Source: Aptenodytes patagonicus (taxonomy: Eukaryota; Chordata; Aves; Sphenisciformes; Spheniscidae). Taken from it: a stretch of DNA of 64,000 nucleotides. This document shows, one piece after another, positions 51,957-62,436 of this stretch. Both the position numbers and the translations under genes were made by a program. The DNA lies in NCBI RefSeq assembly GCF_965638725.1, contig NC_134950.1:11346101-11410100 (forward strand). Reading direction: 5' to 3'. Below the pieces are notes generated by a model. That model searched no databases. It was not told where the DNA came from and worked only from the letters and a program-made list of their open reading frames with translations. How positions within the stretch are numbered: the first letter of the stretch is position 1; every line of letters begins with the position of its first letter.

Positions 51957-54900
51957 CCCTTGTCAGGACTGAACTTTTTGTGGAGCAGAGTCTTGGTTGA
52001 ATTCGTTGATCTGTGCTGTCAATTCTAAAATAAAAGCACTGTTCCACATAATCACCTGGACACTCATCATACCTCATCTATCAACTCTCCTTTTCAAGTC
52101 TAAGGAACTTGACAACTCAGTGACCATAGATATATAGGGTATGTAGGGTTATCTATAGTTCTTTTATGTATGAATGTACCTCTACATATAAATTGACGGA
52201 TCTCCAGTTGATATATTGATTAATAAACCAATACTGCTCTGTAGATGCCACTGAATCTCTCTTGATTTACATCTGTAGAGCATCTGGTCTGTGATATACT
52301 ATGATGTACACAAGCCACAATAGCATGGTGCAGCATTAGTTAACATTTTAGGTATAACTATATAAACAGACAGAGTGGCAAAACAGGTTAACAAAAGCTG
52401 GACACTAAAAAAGATTAGCCTAACTATAGCCTACTTTAAATTCTGTATATGAGCAGCAATGCCTTATTTTTTGCATTTTTACTGGTATTTCCATCATTCA
52501 ATCTGTGAAGTTGATTGACTTAGCGTGAGCCCAAGCAGAAGTTGAGAGTGAAAAGAAAATAACAGATATTTCACATTCCCCAAACTAGATCAATTGTTTA
52601 AAAGAAACCCTCATGTTGCATATCCAGCACTCACTTTGACCAGTGATAGATGAATACTCTCTTTGTTACTCATACAGACAGAGATTAAATATTATCTATT
52701 TTGCATTCAGTCCCAGTAATTTGAGGAATGAAATTCTGTTTGGGAACAGAAGATAACACTTCATGAACAGGTTGATTAGAAAAAAGAAAGACAGTGAAAC
52801 ATAGCAGCCGTCTGAAAGCATACAGAAGTTCAGAAGGTTAAAAAGGTTGAGCCACTATTTTCTCACAAATAAGATTATAGATAAAGATAAACAGAAAGCA
52901 ATTTTCCTCCCTATCTGTGGCAGTAAAAGTTAACACCCTATGAAGCACCTTGTTGCAATCTCAGAAACCAGGAACCATACGTCTACAAGACCTATAAAAG
53001 ACCTCAGCAGAGTACTGCATGCCCAAAGCTAGGCAGCATTGTAGACATCTTCAAATTTTGTAACAGAATAAGGAAGTTAAAGAGGAGATTAATACCACAG
53101 CTAAAAAGCAAAATGAACATGTATTTAGAAATGTCTTGGAGACCATGCTTCAGTGCTGCTGTACAGTATTAGTGATGAAAGACTTCAAAGGCTTTATGTG
53201 ACGGAGGGAAACAGACTTTGACCACAGATGTTGGATTAGCAATGACAGAAGCAGCAGTCAGAATTCAGTGACACACAGACTGACTCAATAAACAAAGCAA
53301 AACATAAAACCAGGTCTGAAGATCATGAGTCCTGCCCAAGGTTACTCTGTCTCTAGGGCAAGAGTTCATTTTATATGAACTTGTAAATGTGAATTATCTA
53401 CAAGTATCACATCGGTGTTAAAAGCAGGACCATAGCTGGTAGATGCTAACTAGCATCTGCCTTGAGGGTGGTCTCCACCCTCAGAGAACACAGGGAAAGG
53501 AGAAAGTCAATTTTATTTTTTTTTTGTGAGGAGGAAAGACAGAGGGGTCAATGTACCCTATATTGTACATAAAAGCAACCACAACCAACAAAGCAGTGGT
53601 GGAACTAATTAGTTCTAATGGAGGCTCTAAAGGAGCTGCAGTTTCTCTCACAAGTAAACATTCATATCAGAGCACCAGGCTGAACCAGGCACATACATAG
53701 ACAGGTTTGTTCCTACCCAGGTGGAAGTTATCCATGTGAATGTGTTGGTGTTCATCCCATCACAGCAGAAGAGCCAAAATCATACTGTATCAGTTAATGG
53801 TGTCCTCAAGAAATCAAACTTAAACCCAGTGGAAAAGGAAGGAACCAATTTACAAACTTTTTCCATGCACCAAGCCCGGAGAGTTCATGAGCAGAGCAAC
53901 TCAAGACCATCCACCTCTGTGAGAATTACAAGGGTACAAGTCCATAAATCTGACAAACACTGCAGTCCCCAGATTGAAGGTTTCCTGGAAATGGAAGGTA
54001 AATGCCAAAAATTCTGAAAATGTAGTATGGTGGATGTGATAACTGGGGTGAGGGACCCTGCCTGTGCAAATGCTAAGTGGGATTCCTACCACTGGGGTAT
54101 CATAAGAACCTGAAGTTTTCCAGTGAAACAGAGAAGATTCATTGAAATTTTACTTGGGTTGAGATTATCCTCATCACAGACAGACAGGATCCCATGCACT
54201 TCTCAGCACCGGAGATGTTTACCCTCAGGCACCTCACTACAGGTTCAACACGGGGACAAAGTCACAAGCATCAGTTCTCTGCCTGCCTCACTCCCACCAC
54301 AGCAAAGTTACTTATATTAAATTATCACCACAGGTTCATCAACACCTGAAGGAACATTTCCCTCTAATATGGATGCACAAGGCAAGTTTAAACCAATCCC
54401 TATGAAACTGGAGTGGGCTATACATAGGTGAGTGCAGGAAATTATGTAAATCATTCAGTCAGATGAACTCCTGGAAGATTTACATGGAGCACCAATCTCA
54501 CAGGACAACTTTGGTTCACTCTTTTATGGTGACCAGGCATCAATGATAGCTGGGAAAAAAAAAGCCCAAAACATCAAACAAATCATTCAAACTCTTAAAG
54601 CCAGGGCAGCAGGGTTATCTGTAGAGCTCAGGCATAACAGACGGACATGAGCAAAATGTGCTTTCACATTTGAAATGGGGAGGAGAGGTGAAGGTTTCAA
54701 CAACCTCCACAACCTGTGCAAGCTCAGACAGATCTTTGCTGCCAGAGACCAACCACAGTACTTGACACGAACAGGGCACCCAATTCTATGAGCATAAAGA
54801 CTTTTTGAGCAACATGGCACATTCACATTTCCCAGTATTTTCCTAGAGCTCAAAATGATTAACGAAACCCTGTCAACAAAGCTAGTTCACTAGCTGTGTT

Positions 54901-55528
54901 CGTTCCAAAATACAGAACAGTCACTCGAATTATGACGGGAGTGAGTGCAGCCCAAGTGTTGATGTGAGGGAAGGTAAGAGTTCGTTTGGATTTATTCATG
55001 CTGGCGAGGAGGGGTAATATTACGGGAGCAAAACCCCAACTTTCTTGTTTAAAGTGGGTTTTAAAGTTTCAAGGCTTAGTGATGCAGAAGCTGCATGGAA
55101 AAAAGCTGGCCTCATGTCTTTCAGATCGTGTCTCTAAATAAAACAGGCTAGGGACCATTCTCTGGAGCTAGTAAGTAGAGTAAGTGGTATTATGGAGTTT
55201 ATAGCCATACAGCCAGTTCCCAAGCTCCAAGCCCCTGTCCCCAGCACAAGATATTCAAGCCCACAACAGCTGCTCTATGTTGGCCCCAAACCATGCCAGA
55301 GCAATCTGTGGGTGACCACTAATTGGTGTGGGCCAAAACCATGCTAAGGAGCATGCTAATCATTTAACAGTATGGATATCTGCAGGACAGAGCACAGCCT
55401 GTGCCATTACGCTGTTTTGTTGACAAGCATCGAGGTAGCTTTAGAGCCTCTTCAAGCTGTGATCACATTACAGGGAAATCAAACTGGAGTTCATTCGCAA
55501 CATGGTATTTGAGGCCTTTGCATGATGA
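51957..55528. other. Non-genic interval
   Basis: Unique AT-rich sequence. A 9-bp perfect hairpin lies at 53463-53483. The frame at 53721-54017 has no family features. Confidence 0.45.
53463..53483. repeat. Perfect 9-bp inverted repeat, 3-nt loop
   Basis: Arms tgagggtgg and ccaccctca are exact complements around TCT. A short GC-rich hairpin without a following T run, so not a clear terminator-like signal. Confidence 0.8.
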
Positions 55529-55533
55529 CCATG

Positions 55534-55760
55534 TGTCCTGGTTTTGGCTGGGATAGAGTTAATTTTCCTCCTAGTAGCTGGTACAGTGCTGTGTTTTGGA
55601 TTTAGGATGAGAACAAAGTTGATAACACGCCCATGTTTAAGTTGTTGCTAAGTAGTGCCTACACTAGTCATGGACTTCTCAGCTTCCCATGCTCTACTGA
55701 CTGAGAAGGCTGGAGGTGCACAAGGAGCCGGGAGGGGGCACAGCCAGGACAGCTGTCCTT
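55534..55760 (+). repeat. 5' LTR, truncated after U3 part
   Basis: The LTR begins TGTCCTGGTTTTGGCTGGGA and runs to '..cacagccaggacagctg', where it jumps directly to 'tcctttttggcaccc' of the primer-binding region. The remaining ~350 bp (CRE, TATA-like box, R and U5) are gone, so this copy has no promoter core of its own. Confidence 0.85.
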
Positions 55761-55762
55761 TT

Positions 55763-55780
55763 TGGCACCCAACATGGGGC
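55763..55780 (+). other. Retroviral primer-binding site (tRNA-Lys type)
   Basis: TGGCACCCAACATGGGGC matches the tRNA-Lys(1,2) primer-binding site except at two positions. Both differences are CpG-to-CpA changes, the usual mark of methylated-cytosine decay on the other strand. Its position after the LTR stub confirms plus-strand orientation of the element. Confidence 0.7.
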
Positions 55781-56350
55781 ACAAAAGGTTTGAGATAAGA
55801 GCAGATTAACCAGAGCGCATTAAGGAATTTATATCTGTTAACAGTTGCGGGTCACAATATTGATTCATCTGTTCTCGATATTAGTTTATCTGATCTGCAT
55901 CATGCTCTTTTTTTTGCTGTACATGTTAAAGAATAGTGTTGGCTTTTGCAGTTTGCTGTGCTCTGCAGTGATTACTGATGTTTTGCCTGGGAGGTTTGTT
56001 ATTAAAACACTGGCCTTGAGCTTAATCTGGTGTTTCAGCTTTGTACTGAAGCCATTACTGTACTTCAGGTACCACTTTGTGGAGACAATTAGCAATTATG
56101 GTTCTTCCTCTGTGAGGTTTTTTTATGGAGGAAATACAGAATGGCAGTGTCACTACCTTCTTTTATGATGTTTCCTCCTTCATTACAGTAACTTTTCAGT
56201 ATCTTGAACATCCTTGGGTAGTTAAGATACTTCTATTGGTATCTCTTGGGAATATTGTTTCGGTTTTGTCTAAGCAATTTAAGAATATCATCCAGAGGTC
56301 TGCCCCAAGGCTGGATAGTTATGAGTGGCAGGGTGTGTGGGATAGAATGG
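55781..56350 (+). pseudogene. ERV leader/5' coding remnant
   Basis: Two overlapping open frames (55845-56168 and 56125-56350 onward, different phases) encode hydrophobic, Leu/Phe/Val-rich segments. They look like one frame broken by at least one frameshift. The second frame is cut at 56350 by the inverted LTR and resumes in the same phase at 56929. I do not recognise a specific domain. Confidence 0.45.
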
Positions 56351-56928
56351 TGTTGTGGTTTAACCTCAGTCGGCAATTGAGCACCACACAGCTGCTCGCT
56401 CACACCTCCCCCCCCGCCCCCAGTGGGATGGGGGAGAGAATTGGAAGAGCAGAAGTGAGAAAAACTCATGGGTTGAGATAAAAACAGTTTAATAATTGAA
56501 ATAAAATAATAACAACAATAATAATAATGTAATAATAATAATAATAACAACAATACACGAAGTAAGTGATGCACAGTGCAATTGCTCACCACCCGCCGAC
56601 CGATGCCCAGCCAGTCCCCGAGCAGCGGCCCCCCCGGCCAGCTTTCCCCAGTTGATGTACTGAGCATGACGTCACATGGTATGGAATGTCCCTTTGGCCA
56701 GTTTGGGTCAGCTGTCCTTGCTCTGCCCCCTCCCAGCTCCTTGTGCACCTCCAGCCTTCTCAGTCGGTAGAGCATGGGAAGCTGAAAAGTCCTTGACTAG
56801 CGTAGGCACTGCTCAGCCACAACTAAAACATGGGTGTGTTATCAACATTATTCTCATACTAAATCCAAAACAGCACTGTACCAGCTACTAGGAAGGAAAT
56901 TAACTCTATCCCTGCCAAAACCAGGACA
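56351..56928 (-). mobile_element. Inverted solo LTR of same ERV family
   Basis: A full-length 578-bp LTR in reverse (tgttgtggtttaac ... ccaaaaccaggaca) interrupts the host element. The flanks share ATGG immediately on each side (56347-56350 and 56929-56932). A 5-bp duplication AATGG with one A lost at the right junction would explain this. It holds a CRE palindrome TGACGTCA (56667-56674), a (TAA)n tract (about 56505-56560) and a sequence very close to the host's own LTR pieces. As no internal sequence accompanies it, it is a solo LTR left by LTR-LTR recombination. Confidence 0.85.
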
Positions 56929-57440
56929 ATGGGCAAGTACGTAGGCCAATGGGCACCCTCAGTGTTTTGGAACTTCACCCCTGAGGAAATGCAGAATCCT
57001 GAAAAGTCAGTAGAATATTTGGAAAAAGTATGCTGTCACCCTGGCAACTCCAGAGAGACACAGATCACTGCAACGTGCTGGGGCCTGGCCCATGCCCGTG
57101 TTCAACACTATTCAGTACCCTCAAGGGGAAGAGAAGGTCTCTGGATCTGACGATAAAACGACAGGCCCTGCGGCCACTCCGACCCTGGCGACAGGCCCTG
57201 CAGCTGAACCAAAGAACCAACCTGTGCCGGTATCAGTCGCCCCTGTACACAAGAAGAAATCTTGGAAGCGGAAGTCGGCTCATTTAGTAAGGGAGGAAGA
57301 AGCTTCTTCTAAAAGGGAGCCGGAGGAAGAAGTGTACGAGGCAGACTACCCCGGAGTAGGGCCATCATGAGAACAGGAGGAGGAGGGCCGGCCTCTGCCT
57401 GGGGAGGAAGAAGAGGAAAAACTCATAAATGAGACAGTAT
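56929..57440 (+). pseudogene. ERV gag-like remnant
   Basis: The frame from 56929 continues the interrupted 5' ORF, then shifts: the Pro/Ala-rich and Lys/Glu-rich stretch (57092-57370) is in another phase. At least one frameshift therefore falls between about 57090 and 57150. The Lys/Glu-rich part ends in a stop at 57368-57370. Composition and position fit the start of an ERVL-type gag. The rest of gag and everything downstream is deleted. Confidence 0.5.
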
Positions 57441-57520
57441 AATTGCTCCACCAACTAAGAACGGCCATGCACCACCACCCACGGAATTGAGAAAGAGCCC
57501 TCAGTCTGTCAGTCCTGTCC

Positions 57521-57906
57521 CACAAGGAGCTGGGAGGGGGCACAGCCAGGACAGCTGACCCCAACTGGCCAAAGGGACATTCCATACCATGTGACGTCAT
57601 GCTCAGTACATAAACTGGGGAAAGCTGGCCGGGGGGGGGGCCGCTGCTCGGGGACTGGCTGGGCATCGGTCGGCGGGTGGTGAGCAATTGCATCGTGCAT
57701 TACTTGCTTCGTATATTCTTATTATTACTATTACTATTATTATTATTACGATTTTATTTTATTTCAATTATTAAACTGTTTTTATCTCAACCCATGAGTT
57801 TTCTCACTTCTGCTCTTCCAATTCTCTCCCCCATCCCACCGGGGGGGGAGGGAGTGAGCGAGCGGCTGCGTGGTGCTCAGTTGCCGACTGAGGTTAAACC
57901 ACGACA
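57521..57906 (+). repeat. 3' LTR, missing its first ~185 bp
   Basis: The fragment starts at 'cacaaggagctgggaggggg', which is LTR position ~185, and runs to the proper end TTAAACCACGACA. It retains a CRE palindrome (57592-57599), a TACATAAA TATA-like box just after it, an (ATT)n tract and the terminal CA. Overlap with the 5' LTR fragment is only about 37 bp. Confidence 0.85.
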
Positions 57907-57911
57907 CCATG

Positions 57912-60480
57912 GGCCAGTGCCAGAAGACTAGAGGAAGTAGGGTGTGTCTTCAGAGACACATCCCACAGATTAGTCAGATGGATGGTGGAGCAGAGCCTCG
58001 ACCCTTGTTATTTCCTGTTTTTAATTTAATAGAAATTGCTCCCTACACACACAAACATGTATGTATCCACACACACCAGCCACAGTTGGTGATGCAGCTA
58101 CGTAATTCAGCATATTCTGGTGTGTTACACTGGAACTCAGATCATTTCAGGGGCTCTTTTTAAAAGCTTTCTGGACAAGGATACAAACGTTGACATGCGA
58201 GCACTAGTCCTGCAAACACTTAAGTCACATACATTTCTTCAGGTGTATAATTTCACAAAAAATACAAGATTTGCTTCAGCTAAGTAGATGGCTATAAACT
58301 TTAGCATAACTATGTACAGTATTTTATAAAAAACACTGATAATGTCTGGGTGTGAAAGGAACTGCTTAGCAGGAAGAAGATGTTTTTTGTATTTCATCAG
58401 AAGATGGGCAGTTGCCTGAGTCAAACGCAGTGATGTATTTGTCTCTGTAGGACCGATTTTTGCTTTGGGCAAAGTTTTGATTTGATTTAAATCCTTGATT
58501 TAGGGAATCTGCAATATATGCTGCAAATGAAAGTATCAATGCTTATTACAGTTTCTGCAGCCTCATTTCAGCAATGCTGGAGAATGAATCAGTCTGTTCA
58601 CCTGAAGTGTCTACTTCTTTCCAAGAAAACAAAAAATTATACTTTTGTATTATTATTGACATCATAAGTGGATTTCCAATTTAGGTAAGTTGTCTAGGAA
58701 TGCATAGAACAAAAAAATGTTATCTGCAGCAAGTGCAGCAGAAAACATGTTTTAGATAACTCGGATGATAACATCCTGCACAGAAGCAGTTGTCTGTTTC
58801 CTAAGGTGCCATTGGTGCCATTTCACTTTTGCAAAAAAAATGGTTCCAGTTGCTTATTCAGACAGTACCTGATTCACATGTGCCATTGCTTACATAACCG
58901 TCAGCTTGTTTGCAAGCCAAGGTTGCTTGAATACACAGCATTTCATTTCAGTCACCATTTCTTTTAGGAAATGTTCTGTTCCTGAAAATGGAAAGGACTC
59001 CATTTAATGATTAACCACCAAAATAGATTCCCACTTTATAATCTCCTAGGGAAAGGGCAAATCACTTTGACCAGTATACTTTCAGAACAGCTCGTTTCAA
59101 GAAAAGAGAATATAATCGCCATAGAAAATGCAAACTGGAATATTTTCTAGAAAGCCTCGTTGTGTTAGAAATCCTTCTGTCCTCTGTATCTCAGGGTATA
59201 TCACTTCCAGCAAAACAGCAGCTCTTTGCCTCCAGCAACTCCCTTCGTAGTTCTTCCAGTACTGGGAAACCTTGCCTGGTGAGATTGGTTTTCTTCCTCT
59301 AGGACATTTTGATATAGGAGTGTTGTTTTATGCATCTTTATTTCAATAAATAAAGTTGATTGTTGCTGTGTTTGCTTTTCTGGTTTCAGTATTTTTACCG
59401 CGTATAACAGATGGAGCTGCTAGCAACAGAGAGATAAGGTTGCTTAACGTTTTCCATGATAAGTCTCTGTTTTCAGTTGCTTATATCTCATTTTATCCAC
59501 TTGGACTAAAGCATTTCATGCTTGCTTCTTGCCTCAGATTGATTTTTTCTTACTGGTTTTCAATGAAAATTATTCTGTTACTTCTGAGAATCAAAAAAGA
59601 AATAAATATATTTCCTAATGTTAATTTCCTTTTTGTAAGGTCTTTGCATGTGAGACAAGAGTGTTGCATTTTAGTAGGAAGGTTGTGGTGGAGTGAATTA
59701 AATTAACAGGTTCACAACTTTTAATCCATGAGCCAATCTCATAAACAATAAAAACTGTCAACAAAGGATGTACCTGCCTGTGTAGCACTGGCTTTGGAGC
59801 TCTATGTTTTTAGAACAATTCATTTAAAGACATAAAATAACTTGGAACTAATATCACCACAGAAAATACAAAACAGAAACTTTGATATCCTGCCTCTGGA
59901 AGTTTTAGCTAGTATATGCGCACACGCACACACACACACATACTCATGGAGCAGATATACAGCCTTATTTTATAAAGATATGCAGCCATGACCCAAAGAT
60001 TTCAGGCAAAATGCTACCACCACCGAAATAGTTGGAATATTTTCCTGTTGACTTTGCTGGGAAAAGTATTGTTTCCTTGGTGAAGCTCCCTGCAACCTTA
60101 CATTTTAAGTAAAGTTATGCAGCTCAGGCTGCTCCTACGCAAAAAATACAGCTTTTGCCTTCCCTGCTACCACATCCTCTGCACACATACTCGTGCGGCA
60201 GCAGCTCCTGCTCTTCGCTCAGCCATTTCCAAGCCCAGACGGGCACTTGGATGTTTGAGAATTACTCACTGCAGGAGCAGCTGTTTTCCACACTGTTCGG
60301 CTGAACACCTTTAACACTGGCTGGTGAGAAAGCCTCCCGGGGCTGGCAGTGCTTTATCCCTGAACAGCATGCACTGCAACAGTGCCTGGGACATTAGCTT
60401 ATATGATATATATTTCTCTTGGAAATGAAGACCCCCCCAGGGAACGGTAGCTTTAATAATGCCTTCAAAAAAAGTAAACT
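57912..60480. other. Non-genic interval
   Basis: Unique AT-rich sequence with a short CA repeat at about 59917-59941. The frame at 59356-59706 is AT-rich and hydrophobic with no family signal. Confidence 0.45.
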
Positions 60481-60740
60481 AATCAATTAAGATTTGTCAA
60501 GTAATTACTCTAAGAATTGGTCTACACAACTGAAATTAATCAATTAAAATAATTAGCCTTACAGTTTGTGTGTTTGGCTAATTATATAAACATTTACCAT
60601 GCACATTTTCAAACTAAACTTAACTAGCATCCATCTAGAAACTCCCCCTGGTGTAAGAGATTGTAGCACAAATTACAGAGGTCACATGTTTAATATATGT
60701 CAATACATTTTCAAGGACATTTGCATAATATATGCAATGT
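60481..60740. promoter_or_regulatory. Candidate enhancer: homeodomain/POU motif cluster
   Basis: Within 115 bp (60481-60595) lie two ATCAATTA motifs, GTAATTAC, AATTAG and CTAATTA, the classic homeodomain core. At 60716-60725 a perfect octamer ATTTGCAT faces an inverted TATGCAA seven bases on. The block is repeat-free and AT-rich. Function is inference. Confidence 0.3.
60644..60658 (-). promoter_or_regulatory. Weak candidate CTCF site
   Basis: The minus strand reads TTACACCAGGGGGAG, close to the CTCF core but with A for the usual C after the G run. It is in the opposite orientation to the candidate at 38506. Confidence 0.2.
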
Positions 60741-61097
60741 ATTGAAGAGTCTTAGCTGTTGTAAATTCTAATCCCATCCTTAGCATCCAAATCATATACA
60801 GCAATATGTGTTGTGGGCTGGTTTTTTTTTTTAACTGACCAGCTCCTCCACCAGTTTAACTAAATTAGTGAAGTTGCTGAAATACCCTCCACACGGGGCC
60901 CTGCTCTGGGACTGCTCAGGCACTGGAGCGAAGGCAGAATGCAGCTTGATTATTAAATGTAGTGGTTCACTGGGGACATGGTAAGATTAGAAATCCACAG
61001 TCCTCGCTGCTTGCCATTTACCTTCCAGTTAGAAACTGAGGTGTTGGTCTTAGCCTATAAAATCTTGGATGATTTGGGCTTGGTCAAAAGGGATACT

Positions 61098-61176
61098 GTT
61101 GTTATTCTGCCCACGGCAGGGGGGTTGGAACTAGGTGATCTTTAAGGTCCCTTCCAACCCAAACCATTCTAAGATT
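61098..61176 (+). repeat. CR1 LINE 3' tail, plus strand
   Basis: 'gcaggggggttggaactagg', 'gatctttaaggtcccttcca' and 'acccaaaccattctaagatt' form the last ~75 bp of CR1 in sense orientation, ending at the degraded terminal octamer. The rest is 5'-truncated. Confidence 0.85.
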
Positions 61177-61429
61177 CCTCATGATAAACAGCTAGAGTAA
61201 TGCCCAAAGACCAAGCGAAATGCGCAGGATTAATGATATCATATGAACTAAAAGGGATACTGGCCTGCAGGCAGGCTACCATGCTTCCAAGCTGTCGTAT
61301 TCCAAGAACTGCTGTAAAATACATTGTATTAGCACATAAATTTTTTATTTCTTTAGAGCCCAAGTATTAGAGTTCGAGGTTTGACTTTCCAGCACTGAGC
61401 CAGCCCTCAATAGCAAAGTCATGGCGCAA

Positions 61430-61775
61430 CGTCATAGAATCATAGAATCGAATCATAGAATCATTTAGGTTGGAAAAGACCCTTAAGATCATGGAGTCCA
61501 ACCATTAACCTAGCACTGCCAAGTCCACCACTAAACCATGTCCCTAAGCACCACATCTACATGTCTTTTAAATACCTCCAGGGATGGTGACTCCACCACT
61601 TCCCTGGGCAGCCTGTTCTAATGCTTGACAACCCTTTTGGTGAAGAAATTTTTCCTAATATCCAATCTAAACCTCCCCTGGCGCAACTTGAGGTTGTTTC
61701 TTCTTGTCCTATCACTTGTTACTTGGGAAAAGAGACTGACACCCACCTCATTGCAACCTCCTTTCAGGTCCAGTA
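61430..61775 (-). repeat. CR1 LINE 3' end, minus strand
   Basis: It begins with reversed terminal octamers (catagaatcatagaatcg aatcatagaatc). It continues through 'aggttggaaaagacccttaa', 'cagggatggtgactccacca', 'ttccctgggcagcctgttct' and 'tgcaacctcctttcaggt'. It is truncated after about 345 bp. Together with the copy at 61098 it makes a head-to-head arrangement of CR1 3' ends. Confidence 0.9.
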
Positions 61776-62282
61776 TGCAGGGGTCAAATAGCGACATGAA
61801 TTCACGCTAAATCCCATTCAGGGAGTCAAAACTGTGTAAACAAGCCAAATGCCTCCAATGCACTTACCTTTCTCAATGTATAATGGCCAAACTCCCAACC
61901 TCACTTTCAGACCTTTGTGTGTTTTCTGCTATTGCCCTAGCTCAGTTTGGCTCTGTGGATGGAAAGACTGTTATTAGGTAATTAAGTAACATTAAGTAGA
62001 GCAAAAATGTTCCAAATGGAAACTAAAAACTTCAAAATATCCCTGAGACTTTTCCCAAACCTCAGTATTTCCCTAAAATACTTTTTTCTTTTCCTTTCAT
62101 TAGTGTGATATGTAAGTGCGTTGAGAGTGATCAGGAAGAGAAATAGCTGTCCCAAATGCCACTAGGGGTGCCCACTGGAGGCATCACGGTCTCTACAGTA
62201 ACTGATCACCGCTGATTATTCTCAAGGCACTCAACACACAGAAGTAATCTGTGGCATGCAACAGGGAAGAGAGCTGCAGCAT
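61776..62282. other. Non-genic interval
   Basis: Unique sequence, no gene or repeat recognised. Confidence 0.45.
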
Positions 62283-62436
62283 GGGCCCTTCCCCGGGCTG
62301 CAGCCCTTCAGGGACAACCTGCTCCTGCCTGGGCTCTCCACGGCCACAGCTCCTGCAGGGAATATCCCCCTGCTGCAGTGTGGGACCCTCCCCGGGCTGC
62401 GAGGTCTCTCCAGGGACCAGTTGTGACCATTCCTGC
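62283..62436 (-). repeat. Fragment of the 37-kb GC-rich LTR family
   Basis: 'gggcccttccccgggctgca' through 'tccacggccacagctcctgc' and 'aatatccccctgctgc' match 37383-37530 in the same orientation with few differences. A ~20-bp internal deletion is present, then a jump to a segment like 37737-37755 (gggaccagttg). Only the GC-rich core of the LTR remains. Confidence 0.75.

Larger units (their letters stand above)
55529..57911 (+). mobile_element. Deleted endogenous retrovirus (ERVL-like), nested
   Basis: The element is bounded by a perfect 5-bp target duplication (CCATG at 55529-55533 and 57907-57911) and by LTR ends TGTCCTGG...ACGACA. Inside, in order, are: the first ~226 bp of the LTR, a primer-binding site, a leader ORF region, a full inverted LTR (56351-56928), a gag-like remnant, and the last ~386 bp of the LTR. 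Most of gag and all of pol and env are missing. Family placement as ERVL-like rests on the LTR sequence, the PBS type, the 5-bp duplication and the gag remnant. It cannot encode a working virus. Confidence 0.85.

Noticed and set aside
53721..54017. 98-codon plus-strand frame
   Set aside because: No recognisable domain, no promoter or splice context, and an overlapping minus-strand frame. Likely chance.
59356..59706. 116-codon hydrophobic plus-strand frame
   Set aside because: AT-rich sequence naturally gives Phe/Leu/Ile-rich frames. No start context, splice context or family signature.
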